This document shows positions 36,576-48,267 of a stretch of 64,000 nt of DNA, piece by piece. The notes under the pieces are model-generated. The model did no database searches and was not told the DNA's origin. It was given only the letters and a program-made list of their open reading frames with translations. Source of the stretch: Lepidonotus clava. Lineage: Eukaryota > Annelida > Polychaeta > Phyllodocida > Polynoidae. Position 1 is the first letter of the stretch. Every line of letters begins with the position of its first letter. The stretch spans positions 11,746,001 to 11,810,000 of the forward strand of contig OW387133.1 of the NCBI GenBank assembly GCA_936440205.1, written 5' to 3'. The translations under genes were made by a program, and so were the position numbers.

Positions 36576-39500
36576 CTGGGGGGAGAGAGCAAAATATGCG
36601 TGAATATTGGCCAACATGATGTGTTGAGTTTTTAACCGTTGTGGTTATTTTAGAAATGAGTAAGGGCTGAGTGTAAAAAGGTATGCGTTTTTCTTCTGTT
36701 GCAGCTCAACAGCAGCTTGGTGGTGAGCAAAAAGTAACTCTAAGGTATGTTTTATTGTGTGTGGGTTGGAAGTGAGGTTTGTGAGTCAGGCTTATTTATC
36801 CACTTCAGAAAAAAGTTTTCTAATTAGTAACACATGTACAGGTTGTAACGGTAAACCATATATATGTACAGGTAGTAACCATATACATGTTTTATTAACA
36901 TACAGTTTTGTCTCTACTGTAGCAAGTTTTGTACAAAGACACCAACGTTTTCATTTTTATAACTTCCACAAAGGTTACGAGCAAGGAACCTTGTAATCTA
37001 GGCCAGTCTGCATCTTGAGTCATTCTTTTTGTACCAACCTCACATATGTCTGTTCCTACAAAAATATATTGGCATATATCTAATACAAACTCATTAATTT
37101 TTGTTTTATACGTCCTGCAGCCATAAGGAGCTATTCTAATAAACATCATATATTAAAGTATCACTTTTCACCAGCACAGAGAAGCCTTTATTTGTATTTA
37201 TCCGGTCCCTTTTTCCTGCAGGCAGGTTGGATATCTGTCCTCCGCTCAGACCCCCCCCTGACTTTACTGAGAGCTTCAGTGAGTGGCGGCCCGACAGGCC
37301 CAGCAGCGGATGTGCACATTGTAGGCCCAGTGTGTAGGACATGTATGCTGGGACCTGCGCCTTTTTAATCATAGCGGAACACCATTAGAACCCCTGTGGT
37401 GTTGTGGTTCGCACTAAGAGTATGCTTCATGAGATTTATAATAGGTGCTATTAATTATATCACATAGGGAAATTACTTTAACTACGTCTGATTATAACCA
37501 CATTTTATGCTTCTTTTATTGTTCTGTTTTTTATCATTTTTATTCCTATTCAACTGCATACTAAAGTTATTATCATTATAACTTATGACTACAAAAATGT
37601 TCTAAAGACAAGATTTAGTGATGGCGTTAGTTATAGTTATATGTTGTATGACTGTCTCAGGGTACAGCTCTGTAGATAAGTTAAATCACAGGCACACTCA
37701 GCAAAGGAATGAACCCTAGTCTCTGCAGCTTTCCCCTCAAGAGTTCAACACCATGGAAAGTGCGATACTCTACCGTGTACAGTCAGTTTTTGTAGTGAAA
37801 ACAATCCCAGTATTGACACAACCACATACAACACACTATGGTGCCCTCAGATATACACTTGACAGAGAGCCCTACTGGGCCTACTGACCTACAGCCTTAG
37901 GGGGTCCTTACCCAGTGAGTCAGGCCGCTATCTTAATGGTTACGGTTATCTTTGTAAACGGCGCATAAGTCACGCGTGCCACCATCATACAGTGAGGCTA
38001 TAAGTCTCCTCGCCCCTTTTGGGGATGGGCTAAACATTTAGCCACACAGCTACACAATTTGTTACGATATCCAAAACCAGTTATTTAACCTGATGCGGGC
38101 TCATTCAGTCCAACGTACAAGCTCATATCCACACCCTATAATTTTATCATATAGATCACCTCAGTTCACAAAGTACAACTGGATTTGTTCGAACAACATC
38201 CACAAAACTAGATACCCTGCCCAACTGCTTCTTGTAGTGTTTACAACTTCTATACCACCATCCTTAACTTAGGAGAGGGCCACAAGAGGTCTCGGGTTCC
38301 AGAGGACATGACTAACATGCGGGGGGGAGCACGTGGCACCATGTTTAGCATGTAACATCATGTCACAGCATGGCTAATATTGGACCCCCGTGGCCTTGTG
38401 CAGGCGGAGGCCAGCCTTCACAGGGTTAGTGATGGAGTGTGGAGGCCTCAGGGTTATTGGGTGTGGAATAGGGGTTGTCAGTTACCGGCCTGGGTGGCCT
38501 GCACAGCCTTGAGGACGTACACATGGGTCAACGTAACCCAAATACTTCTGTTAATGAATGCCAGAATTCCCGTTAGACAAGGTAGGCATAGCCCAGCGAA
38601 CATAACAACAGTGAGGCAGAACAAGAACAAGTATATTTTCAGGGACACTGTTTGGTAACGTTAAGGTATATTTTGATAAACATTGATATATACAAAATAT
38701 TTGGTAGGAAATTATTATGGATCGATTTAATCATCAATATTATATAAAATATTTGGAAGGAAACTAGATTAATTCTAATTTTGTTTTTAACCTAACTCAT
38801 GCTTATATTCTTAGATATCTTGTTCATATCAAACTGAAGCTTTTACAACAATGAGGACGAGTAGTTCTTTCCTGGGCGGCTGGGCACCAGTCATTGGTTG
38901 TCACTGAAGATTGCCGGGAACCTTCTGCCACTGGTACCCTGTGTGCTTCACTGATAACAATGGCTGATATCCAGCGGCCCATAGGAGTAGGCCTTCTTCT
39001 ATTCCTCATTCATTGCACTCCTGCTTTTGTCAGGCCTAACCAAACGATGGGCCTATTCCTTTTCCCAAACAAAATTCAGTATTCAAGTTAATAGCCACAC
39101 CTGGGACCATTTACGTTAAAAGAACACTGTGTAAGCTCCAGCTATTAGTCCGACGTGGGGAGAACAAACCTAGTCTGGAGACGTTTTGCCAGGTGCCTGT
39201 AGGGGGTCGTCACCCCTTGCCCATTTGTCAACAGGTACTGGAGGAGGCGGTACACCCGCCCCCAGCGCGCCTACCGCTAGCACCTGGCCCTCCAGCCTCC
39301 CAGCACCCGGCGGACTGGGCTTATTTTAGTCGGATTCTGACCGCAATGCCCCCCTTCCCTAAGCATAGGGGCTCTAAGTGTTTGCGTGAGTCCATATTAT
39401 TATATGCTAGGGGTGAGGGTATTTTTCTTACCATGAGGTGCATTAAAAATATACATCTGACATCTACCTGGTTTATCTATACGTCAGATAAACCAATTAC

Positions 39501-40572
39501 AAAGACTTGTGTTCGTCTCGTAAAGTGTCAAAGTAATTGGTCAATTTTCTCTTTTATTGGCTCTGAACTGATGCATTCAAATAGAAATTAAGACCCTTCC
39601 TTATAAGTTATATCAAAATTGGTCTAGGTTAAATTTAATTGTTGTAAGACTACGTATAAAGGCATAAACAGTTGGTATCCTGTAAGTGTGAAAAAGTTCA
39701 GAGACAGGTCTAAAAGAAAGTTGTTCTCTATCCATCCCCTAAGCCAGTGAGACAGGCTAACTGGGATGGGATCCAAACCCACAGACCGATCCCATAACTG
39801 TCGGAGTGGCCCAGACCACACTCGATCCCCACCCTGGAGGAGGTGCAGGCATCAGGTTACCATGGTAACTCAGTGCATCCGGGAACCGGGCGTCCCTGGA
39901 ATCACTCTGTGGAGCAGCTCACATGTCGATGTGACATGGATCGGGAGCGACTCCCCACGACCCTGTGTACTTTATACCAGCTCTGTTTGTAGCCATTTAT
40001 TTTTAGGGCTGATATACAAGACGGTGGTATCTGGCATGTTATGTGACTTGTTCCTTCTGACCAAAAAGATCTGGGCTAAGTACCCGAGCTAGGTTCCAGC
40101 CAGACACGAGGGACTACTAAGGTCTTACATCAACCTAGAAAATATGAGTAACAAATGGCAAAGGGTATGCCTATGATGTATACACGCACGTGGATTGTCT
40201 TTATGAAAATCTATCTAGATATGACAGTTTCTCCTGGTTTTGGTCCTCACTTGATTGGTGAACGATAAAACTAAGTAGAAAAGGCAAAGGGAAACGCCAT
40301 GGTTTGTAGATTAGCTACACTGTAAAGCTTCTGTCATATGCATAATTCTTGTTTTTTTTTGTTTTTTTTTCAACTAATCATCTTCAGGGACATTCCCTGA
40401 TCTTCCAGATTCTACACAATGATGTTACGTTACACACACAAAATAATATTGAAATAATACAATATCTTATAATCGATTTTATGATTTTATGGCCCATACA
40501 TCATAAAGATCTGGATGACATTTTATTGCTATCATGGAGACTTAAGTCTGAGGAGTATTCCTGGCGTCCTGG

Positions 40573-40670
40573 GGTAGGTATGGGTATGAGGACGGACCGT
40601 AGAGGTAGGTATGGGTAAGGTATGAGGACGGACCGTAGAGGTAGGAATGGCTAAGGTATGAGATGGTCTG
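40573..40670. repeat. 36-bp minisatellite, about 2.7 copies
   Basis: TATGAGGACGGACCGTAGAG begins at 40585 and again at 40621, 36 bp apart. A decayed third copy (TATGAGATGGTCTG) starts at 40657, again 36 bp on. Between them is GGTAGGTATGGGTAAGG-type sequence. Confidence 0.85.
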
Positions 40671-41334
40671 TAAGTGAGAGTAAACAGGCCCGGCGTCACG
40701 GCGACCAACTACTGAGTCCCAGCGTAAATATCACGGCCAGGAGGAAATGGAGGAGAGGCCCAGAGGCCAGGCAAGGAAGACGAGAAGGAGAGGGGGAAGA
40801 GGTTTGGTTGGTTATCGGGATTTAACACCGTATCAGCATCCATGGTCATATCCCGGCGAAAACAAGGCATTTCACAATACTCTCTTATGTGATTGAATCC
40901 ATGAAATGAACGAATCCATAAAAAGATGATAAGACCATACCCCTACACATTTATCAAGGTAGATGTGCTTTGATGTGCCTTGTCCCATAGAGAAGGCTGC
41001 GAGGAGAGGGAGGAGGAGAAGAGAAGCAGAAGTTGAAACCTTTCACCAAGCAGTCATTTGCTTTCCCTTAACACCATAACGTTGTTTCTGGGTCAGTTAT
41101 GAGGAGTAAAAAGTCCCTGGGCCTCCCCCAGGGCGTCGGGCAAAGTCCTTAAGACGTCAACCTGCGGACTGCCTTGTGTGCCTATTAAGTTTAAGTGTTT
41201 TTTTGCTTGCTATTTTTCTTTTTCTAAAATGTTATGTTCAGCAGCTGCCAGGATGGATGATGTATTTGCCCGCCATGATCTGACTTTCAAAACAAGAATG
41301 TTTCTGTATAACAGCCCACTTTAAAACTCAAGAT

Positions 41335-41720
41335 ATTCATCAGTTTTGATGAGCAGACGATTCATTTATTTCAAATGAACCAAATGAATTTCTTTGAATA
41401 ATGTAAAAAAAAAAAGCTTTATTACTGCACTAAAAACAATTCAACTACACAATACAGACTTCACGGTTGCCGTCAGAGGAGTAAGCACCATACGTACTCA
41501 ACAAAACAGATGGATAGGTTACAAGTATTGGGTCAGAATCCACTCCGCGGCCTTACAAAGCAAGGGTGTTTCGAACTCAAAGAAATTCATCAGTTTTGAT
41601 GAGCTGGCGATTCATTAATTTAGAATGAAAAAAACTATATTGCTTCGCTCAAAAACAATGCTTCACAATAGATGGGTTGGTTAAAAGGATAGTGTCAGAA
41701 TCCACTCCAGTCTCATAAAA
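41335..41720. repeat. Diverged direct duplication (about 248-bp offset)
   Basis: ATTCATCAGTTTTGATGAGC occurs at about 41335 and again at 41585. Each is followed by GATTCATT, then AAAAACAAT, then GTCAGAATCCACTCC. The two copies differ by many substitutions and small gaps, so the duplication is not recent. Confidence 0.75.
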
Positions 41721-41737
41721 GACTCCTAGCCTGTATT

Positions 41738-41830
41738 AATTGATCCTGTCATTAGGGATGACCAAGGAGTCTTAAGGGTGGATCTTGATCCTGTCATTAA
41801 GGATACACAAGGGGTCTTACGGGTCGATCC
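41738..41830. repeat. Two-copy tandem repeat, about 47 bp
   Basis: TTGATCCTGTCATTAGGGAT is followed by CAAGGAGTCTTAAGGGT; the next unit reads TTGATCCTGTCATTAAGGAT then CAAGGGGTCTTACGGGT. The copies are head to tail with a few differences. Confidence 0.8.
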
Positions 41831-43584
41831 CCTCACACACCCCGGTCCCCGCTGGCACCTGGCGTGTTCCCTACCCGTCTCTGGCCTCGATCTCGCCGGG
41901 AACTAGTGGATCCTTTCAGCGCTCGGCGGCTGATCAAAGGTAACGTTACCTAACGGGAAGCCTCCCGCCAGGCGCTCAGCTTCCCCTTTAAATGGGCTTT
42001 GCACAGACTCCATACAGTAAAGCTCTTAGTAGTAAAAGCCAAGGGAGAATAAATATAGGATGCAACGTAGCAGAATAATCCTTTTTCTGTGTGTTCATTA
42101 CTGAGAGGAACCCCTTGCTAACTTTTTTAAAATCTTAATTTACATAATTTGGTTAACGTTCAATTATATCACATTATTAAAACAGGCCACATAGTATCTG
42201 TGTTATCTGTCATATGAATTGTAAATCGCTGAGTATTACAATAAAAATATCCCTATGGTGGACGTAAAGCAAAACAATTACTGTCTGTGTTAACGTGCAC
42301 TAAACTCCTGTTTATTTCTAGTCAGAAAACAAGCTGGATAACTGAGGATAAATGAAACTTGTCCAGTGCCCAACATGTCGGCTGCAGGCTCCCAAACCGC
42401 CCTCCCAGGAACCCTCGTTCCACTTTGCTCGAGGCCAACTGCTTGTTATTCCCCTCAGATAGTAAACCTGCTATCAGACAGGCCCGGGGGCCTCCAGACA
42501 CCAAGACGTATCTCTAGGAGGACTAGGGTTAATATTATTACTAGCTCTCTGCAGCCTAGGTTCCCGTGAGATAATCGTCAATGTCTTGCTCAATAGGAGA
42601 GGTATAAACTATTCTGCCAGTGAGTCTACAGGCTGAGCAATTTTAGGCGGATTGCAATACGCAATATAGACGATGACTCAGTCTACGAAATTGGCACTGG
42701 CCCGAGGCTATTGGCCAGTAAGATTATAGCTGGGCCAGTGGAAAATTTGGGAAAATTTAGGAAAATTTGATATATTTTGTAGGCTCATGTGCTCCCGGGC
42801 CTGTGGAAAATAATGCTAATTTCGCAGACTGCGATGTTTTACCACCTTAATGCCTCGATATCTAAGACATGGAACTATGATTGAATATCCAATACACTGA
42901 TTATAGACAAACTTCGTGGTTGTCAAGCATAAACTTAAAATATTAATATAAAAAATCTCTCACAAACTTGAAAACGTCCGCTTTTCCTTGAAATCTTTTC
43001 CAGGTTCTTTCTTTTTAAACTTAACCAACAATGGGTTAAACATGACCTAGATTATTGTTAGGTGGAGAAAAGCCTAAGGTGTAAACAGATCCCCTGACTT
43101 GAGAGGTGCGAGAACAAGTGAGTGATGACTTTGCCGACCTCCCACTAGGCATGTGAAGACCATGTTCCCAGGCTCTGTTTACATCACAAGGCCTATATTG
43201 CAGCCATGTAGATATGCATGCATTTAATCTCCCAAAGACGTTAAATTCCTATATAAGTTCTCTTTAAATGTTTTCTTCCAAGAAACAATTGGGTAATCAA
43301 ACATTTTGGATCTTTAGATTCTCTGAAGGATGTTTTGCAAGGATATTTTTGTTCTTCGGCAACCGCAACTCTTTGTGTTCGCGAAACTAGGTTTCACTTT
43401 TACATGGAAAATAAAGCTGACATAATCCTTCAAATATACAAACATGTCATAGCAGCTTCCTTCCTTCATCCCAAGAGCACACAAACGCGGATGATTCGGT
43501 GTAAATGACGATGTCCAGATGCAAACCACACCGTTATAAACATGGCCATATGATACGGACTTCTCCTTACCCATACAAATCTTA

Positions 43585-43922
43585 TTGTTGAATTATACGA
43601 GACTTACCTTGGTAAAAGTTGAAGTAGAATTGTAATTTTACCGAGGACAACACGTGGTGTTGTAGTGATTATGCGAGAAGTGAAACACGCGGGAAACGGC
43701 AGCTTTGAAAGTGAAAGATGAATTTTACAACAATAGACACTTTTTTGAAAATAAATAAATTAAAATAATTATTGAAATAATACAAGACCTAAGTGAAAAT
43801 ACACTTACTCCCACGGGTGGGTTTGGGAGGGCGCATAATCACTACAACACCACGTGTTGTCCTCGGTAAAATTACAATTCTACTTCAACTTTTACCAAGG
43901 TAAGTCTCGTATAATTCAACAA
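43585..43922. mobile_element. Short palindromic DIRS-type relic or non-autonomous derivative
   Basis: This 338-bp piece has 91-bp inverted arms (43585-43675 and 43832-43922) around a 156-bp centre. Within each arm a stretch beginning TTTTACCGAGGACAACACG is a diverged version of the terminal repeat of the adjacent DIRS element. On the left side it continues for some 30 bp identical to that element's own subterminal sequence (43676-43703 against 48492-48519, inverted). It has no coding sequence. It appears to be a fossil end-pair of a related element, into or beside which the larger element settled. Confidence 0.7.
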
Positions 43923-44069
43923 TTTTACCTCGTACAACACTTCCGGTGTTGCGAGATCATGCGAGAACTTGAAAGCTTGTGAAATTCATCTAAATAAAAT
44001 GAATCCAAACTACAAGAAAACATAACATGAACATAACTTTATTCATTGAAATCACAAAATTGTGAACAA

Positions 44070-45275
44070 TTAATTTGTAGCATCGTTTAGCAAACCAGTA
44101 GCTACTTGATGAACTTCATCTTCCAGTTTTTTATCATAATACAACGCAAAGGAATTAACACTTTTCCATGAAGCCTGTCTCAAAATGAGATTGACAGGAA
44201 TACCCAGCCTCTTGGCTGCAGAGGTCGATGCGCCTCGAGTACTATGTAACTTGTATTTAGAGACATCAATGTCTGCTAACTCCAATATCTTCAAAGTCCA
44301 TCTGGATAAGGTATCCCGTGAAATGGGCTTATGTGGAGAAATAAAGCTCAAAAGCAAATTACTATATGTACGAAATCTAAATGTCCTATTTAAGTAACAC
44401 TTAATACAACGTACAACACATAATCTCTTACATGGTAAATAAGGTCTAACAATCAAGGTATCTAAAGGGTCACCTACCCTGTTGTGTTTCAAAAGAACTT
44501 TCATCTTAAAGACTACATTACCATCAAGATTGAGGTTAACTATAGTTTGACCTCTTTGAGAGGTTACTAACAGCAGTAAAACTGCTAACTTGTAAGACAA
44601 AATTTTCAACGAAAGAGACTTATTTGGTCCCCAACTCTTAAATAAAGTGAACACCTTATTTACATCCCAGAATTGAGAATACCTGGGTCGTGGAGGGTTC
44701 CTTTCGTAAACCCCTTTGAGCAACCAGCACACATATGGATGCGAACCAAAAGATTTAGAACCGTAATTTGGCAAAATAGTCGACAATGCACATCTGGCTG
44801 TATTCACCGCCCCATAACCAAGATGTTTCGAAGCCAAAATTCTAAGAAACCTGCATGCCTGAGGCAAAGTTGGCTCCAAGATATTTATTGAATGTTCTAT
44901 ACAAAATGTAGCCCACTGATTAAGATACGTAGAATAAATTTTCTTAGTGGAAGATCTCCACGCATTCATAATAAGAAGAGTAGTTTCCTTATCAAAACCT
45001 TGTGATAACAAAGACTTCCCTAAAAAAGGAAAGCCCCCAATGGGCATTTGCTTAGAAAAAGTGCATTTGTCGGTCTGCCTATCGGAATTAGATTTCCTTT
45101 CTTTGGTCGGAATTTCAGGTGCCTGCGATTCTGCTTCATCAGCGTAGCCCACCAACTCTGAGAGGGCCACCAAGGAACGATTAGAATTCCTGAAGCCCTG
45201 TCTCGAAGTATTTTCTTTATGCTTCTGGCCACACAACTGAAAGGTGGGAATGCATAGAAAAAGAAATGAGACCAT
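44070..45275 (-). CDS. DIRS element tyrosine recombinase
   Basis: Third gene of the DIRS element, about 400 residues counted from its first Met. It overlaps the end of the reverse transcriptase gene in another frame. The C-terminal half resembles phage-integrase-type tyrosine recombinases, which DIRS elements use in place of an LTR-type integrase. Confidence 0.87.
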   Translation of the reverse strand: MVSFLFLCIPTFQLCGQKHKENTSRQGFRNSNRSLVALSELVGYADEAESQAPEIPTKERKSNSDRQTDKCTFSKQMPIGGFPFLGKSLLSQGFDKETTLLIMNAWRSSTKKIYSTYLNQWATFCIEHSINILEPTLPQACRFLRILASKHLGYGAVNTARCALSTILPNYGSKSFGSHPYVCWLLKGVYERNPPRPRYSQFWDVNKVFTLFKSWGPNKSLSLKILSYKLAVLLLLVTSQRGQTIVNLNLDGNVVFKMKVLLKHNRVGDPLDTLIVRPYLPCKRLCVVRCIKCYLNRTFRFRTYSNLLLSFISPHKPISRDTLSRWTLKILELADIDVSKYKLHSTRGASTSAAKRLGIPVNLILRQASWKSVNSFALYYDKKLEDEVHQVATGLLNDATN

Positions 45276-46906
45276 GAAATAGTGAAAGCATCAACTGCCA
45301 TTGCAAAAGGATCCGGTTGCCAAGCAACATAACAATCAACCTTTTTGTTCAATCTAGAAGCAAACAAATCAACATTTGGTTGACCAAAAACATGAATAAT
45401 TTTCTGAAATAGGACTGGATTTAGCTCCCACTCTAGATTGTCAGAAAACTTTCGTGATTTATAATCAGCAATAACATTGTCGATTCCTGGAACATGAGCA
45501 ATGGTTAACCAAACTTGATGATCCTCACACCAATCCCAAATCTGAAATGTAATGTCATTACATTGCATTGATCGAACTCCACCCATATGTTTGACATAAG
45601 CTAATGCAGTAGTATTATCTGTCATAATTCTAACATGCACATTTGAATACGGACACAAAGATTTCAATGCAAAGTAAATAGCTTTGATTTCCAATACATT
45701 GATATGGGAAAGCGACTCTTCCTCTGTCCAACGACCACCTGTAGTTTGCCAATCTGTATGAGCTCCCCAACCTTCTTCCGAAGCATCAGTATAAATTGTG
45801 AAGTCTGGATTTGCAACATCAATATGTTTGCCTGAACAATAAATATTCTGCAACCACCAAGAAATGTCTGTTTTTGCTCTTAACGAAATTCTCATACGAG
45901 CATTAAAATTACCATTATGGTATTTTAATGCCTCATTTTTGTCATTCTCTAAATATTTGATATGAGCCAAGGCATAATCAAAAGTTTGAGAATAAGCCAC
46001 CATAAGTCCTATCAATCCTGAAACTTCACGAATTGTTGGACTGTCTTTCAAGAGCAAATCATTTGCTGCTCTTTGAAATTTTTCAATTTTATCCTCAGTT
46101 AATGAAACCAACATACTTGAAGTATCTAGTTCATAACCTAAAAATTTTAAATTTCGCGTAGGAAACAAAACAGACTTATCTGGATGAACCACAAAACCCA
46201 GACTTTGCAACATCAGTTGAACAGCTTTGACAGACGACTCACATTCTTCAAAAGTATCAGCAATGATAAATGAATCATCTATATACTGAAAACATTCATG
46301 TCCTTGTAGTCTCAGTTTAGCAAAAACTGGATTTAGCAACTTTGTAAAGTACCTTGGCGCACAAGCAAGACCATTTGGCATGACCGTGTACTGATACAAA
46401 CTATCCTGCCATCTGAATCTAAGATATTTCCTATCATCAACATGTATAGGCACAGAATAATACGCATCTTTAAGATCAATGGAAGCCATCCAAGCATTAT
46501 GACGCATCATTTGTGTAGCTGTATTCAATGAGCACATTTTGAAATGAATGTATTCAATGTGTTTATTAACCCATGTTAGATCCAGAATCATTTGGAAAGA
46601 CCCATCTTTCTTGGGTCTCAAGAAAATATTCGATATAACCTGACCAGGAGAATCCTGTACCTCCTCTAGAACTCCTTTGAGAAGGAGTTTATTAATTTCC
46701 TCTGACGCTGCAATTACTTCCGTCTGAGACAAATTATACGGCCTAGGCTCTCTAGTTTGAACTGGATAACTTACAAAAGGTAAATGAAACCCTTGAACCA
46801 CATTCAACAACCATGAGTCATGTGAAATATACTTCCATCTTGGTACAAATTTTGCTATTTGACCAGCTTGAAACTGTTTTTGTGTTTGCTCACCTGAGTC
46901 ACTCAC
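45020..46906 (-). CDS. DIRS element reverse transcriptase / RNase H
   Basis: Second gene of the DIRS element, about 630 residues, with a reverse transcriptase domain followed by an RNase H-like domain and the C-terminal extension typical of DIRS elements. It begins a few bases after the gag-like gene ends. Confidence 0.88.
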   Translation of the reverse strand: MSDSGEQTQKQFQAGQIAKFVPRWKYISHDSWLLNVVQGFHLPFVSYPVQTREPRPYNLSQTEVIAASEEINKLLLKGVLEEVQDSPGQVISNIFLRPKKDGSFQMILDLTWVNKHIEYIHFKMCSLNTATQMMRHNAWMASIDLKDAYYSVPIHVDDRKYLRFRWQDSLYQYTVMPNGLACAPRYFTKLLNPVFAKLRLQGHECFQYIDDSFIIADTFEECESSVKAVQLMLQSLGFVVHPDKSVLFPTRNLKFLGYELDTSSMLVSLTEDKIEKFQRAANDLLLKDSPTIREVSGLIGLMVAYSQTFDYALAHIKYLENDKNEALKYHNGNFNARMRISLRAKTDISWWLQNIYCSGKHIDVANPDFTIYTDASEEGWGAHTDWQTTGGRWTEEESLSHINVLEIKAIYFALKSLCPYSNVHVRIMTDNTTALAYVKHMGGVRSMQCNDITFQIWDWCEDHQVWLTIAHVPGIDNVIADYKSRKFSDNLEWELNPVLFQKIIHVFGQPNVDLFASRLNKKVDCYVAWQPDPFAMAVDAFTISWSHFFFYAFPPFSCVARSIKKILRDRASGILIVPWWPSQSWWATLMKQNRRHLKFRPKKGNLIPIGRPTNALFLSKCPLGAFLF

Positions 46907-46914
46907 CTCCAGAT

Positions 46915-48267
46915 CTATTTCTGGGGCCCGTTGCTTTTCTTTGGAAACTGCTGCTGCATTTGTTGCTGCTGCGGAAACTGCTGGAATTGTGGAGAAAGTT
47001 GGCGTTGGGGCTGGTGGTACTCCATCTGAAACCCCATCTGCTGTTGATTCAAGAAGGGATGGTACGCCTGCGGAGCCTTGAATCGGTAACCCTGAGGAGG
47101 CATGTAACCACGTAACTGTCCGTAACCGAACTGCTTACCCTGTGGTCGAAACGCCCTGATTCCCTGAGGACGTGGTTGTCTTGGGAACTGTGCTTTTGGA
47201 GGCTTTTTCAGGATCTTGTCACTGATGCGCTTGGAGACCTCACATTTCTTGGTTGTTTCCACTAGATTACCCCCAAATAACCATTCCGGGGTAGTCTCAT
47301 GTCCCTTCGTGAGAACTTGAGCATAAGTTGGAGCAAGAAAAGGACGAATAAGTTCCCTTCTGCGCGCTGAGATTCCGTTGAGTGCAAAAGCCAATAACTG
47401 GACACTGTTCCATAAATCTCTGCCACAAGCATCAAACTCCGTGTCTGAATCACCCCTTTGCGCTGCCAACTGAAGAAGTGGTGAAAGCGCACCAATCGCA
47501 GACAGAATGCCCTTTTGGACTGACTGAAAACTTTGATCCATATTTCTAATCCTGTGATCCAGGACTTGGTAGATTTCAGAATCCAAACGTGGAACCTTCA
47601 TCGCATTCACATTTTCAATGCGAGGGTACTGCTTAGAAAGCTTCTCCAATTCTGAAGGGTAGACAGAATCCTTCAGATAGTTATCCAACACCAAAGCCAC
47701 TTCCGTAGATAACTTCGGTGCAACTCGATCGGCCTCCTTTACAAAAGTAAGCTGCTGCTTGATCACATCCGCAAAAATGCCCGTGATCTTAACCTCCGGT
47801 ATAACAACTTTCTCAGGAATTGTTTCAGAGATTTCGGATTCAGTGACTTCTTCACTAACCACAGATTCCATTTCATCCTCTTCTTCACTGATAACATGAT
47901 CAACTGAATGTTCTACTGATTCTTGATCAAATCCTGGATACGGTAAAGGAAAGCCCAAAGGCAACCCAAACTGACCGTACTGCGCCATTTGAGCCTGCAC
48001 TGCGTCGTTCCACGACCAACCATGCGTGTCATCTGAATAGGTCTCCTCGAGCTCAATCGGGCGTGACAGCGTTTCTGCCGGCTTCTTATGTGCCACCTTT
48101 TGTTTCTTCTCAGGAAGTAAATCCTCTTTATCAGATTTCTTCTTCTTCGAAATTTTCTTTAATTTCTTGTCTTTGTCTTTGTCTTTGTCCTCACACAAAG
48201 CTTCAAGAACTTGATTCTGCTCTACCAGCGAAGAGACAGAATTATTAGTCAGCCGTTTGCTGGCCAT
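46915..48267 (-). CDS. DIRS element gag-like protein
   Basis: First gene of the DIRS element, about 450 residues. It has a lysine-rich N-terminal part, an acidic stretch, a helical middle and a Gln/Pro-rich tail. No zinc knuckle was seen. Assigned to gag by position and composition. Confidence 0.75.
   Translation of the reverse strand: MASKRLTNNSVSSLVEQNQVLEALCEDKDKDKDKKLKKISKKKKSDKEDLLPEKKQKVAHKKPAETLSRPIELEETYSDDTHGWSWNDAVQAQMAQYGQFGLPLGFPLPYPGFDQESVEHSVDHVISEEEDEMESVVSEEVTESEISETIPEKVVIPEVKITGIFADVIKQQLTFVKEADRVAPKLSTEVALVLDNYLKDSVYPSELEKLSKQYPRIENVNAMKVPRLDSEIYQVLDHRIRNMDQSFQSVQKGILSAIGALSPLLQLAAQRGDSDTEFDACGRDLWNSVQLLAFALNGISARRRELIRPFLAPTYAQVLTKGHETTPEWLFGGNLVETTKKCEVSKRISDKILKKPPKAQFPRQPRPQGIRAFRPQGKQFGYGQLRGYMPPQGYRFKAPQAYHPFLNQQQMGFQMEYHQPQRQLSPQFQQFPQQQQMQQQFPKKSNGPQK

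Larger units (their letters stand above)
36576..43584. other. Upstream intron or 5' region, no exon recognised
   Basis: The scaffold gene still lacks its first 70 or so residues (family landmarks KVTLEKVLGLT, LACDP and AYPAG). I looked for these on the - strand here and found none. The stretch holds a 36-bp minisatellite (40573-40670) and two sets of local duplications (41335-41720, 41738-41830). A GC-rich patch around 41820-41960 has no supported reading frame. The rest looks like non-coding DNA. Confidence 0.5.

Noticed and set aside
37136-37372. Frame containing LPAG, checked as the exon for the family AYPAG segment
   Set aside because: Surrounding residues do not match MAPKBP1/WDR62 and no suitable donor or phase was found.
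39469-39495. Ten-bp-arm hairpin (TGGTTTATCT / AGATAAACCA)
   Set aside because: Short enough to arise by chance in AT-rich DNA and not linked to any element.
43314-43574. 86-codon - strand frame beside the DIRS relic
   Set aside because: Considered as a 5' exon of the scaffold gene, but the sequence does not resemble the family N-terminus and has no matching phase or splice sites.
44070-48267. Possibility that the three DIRS genes are host genes
   Set aside because: They share one orientation, are flanked by inverted terminal repeats and match the DIRS gene order, so they belong to the mobile element.
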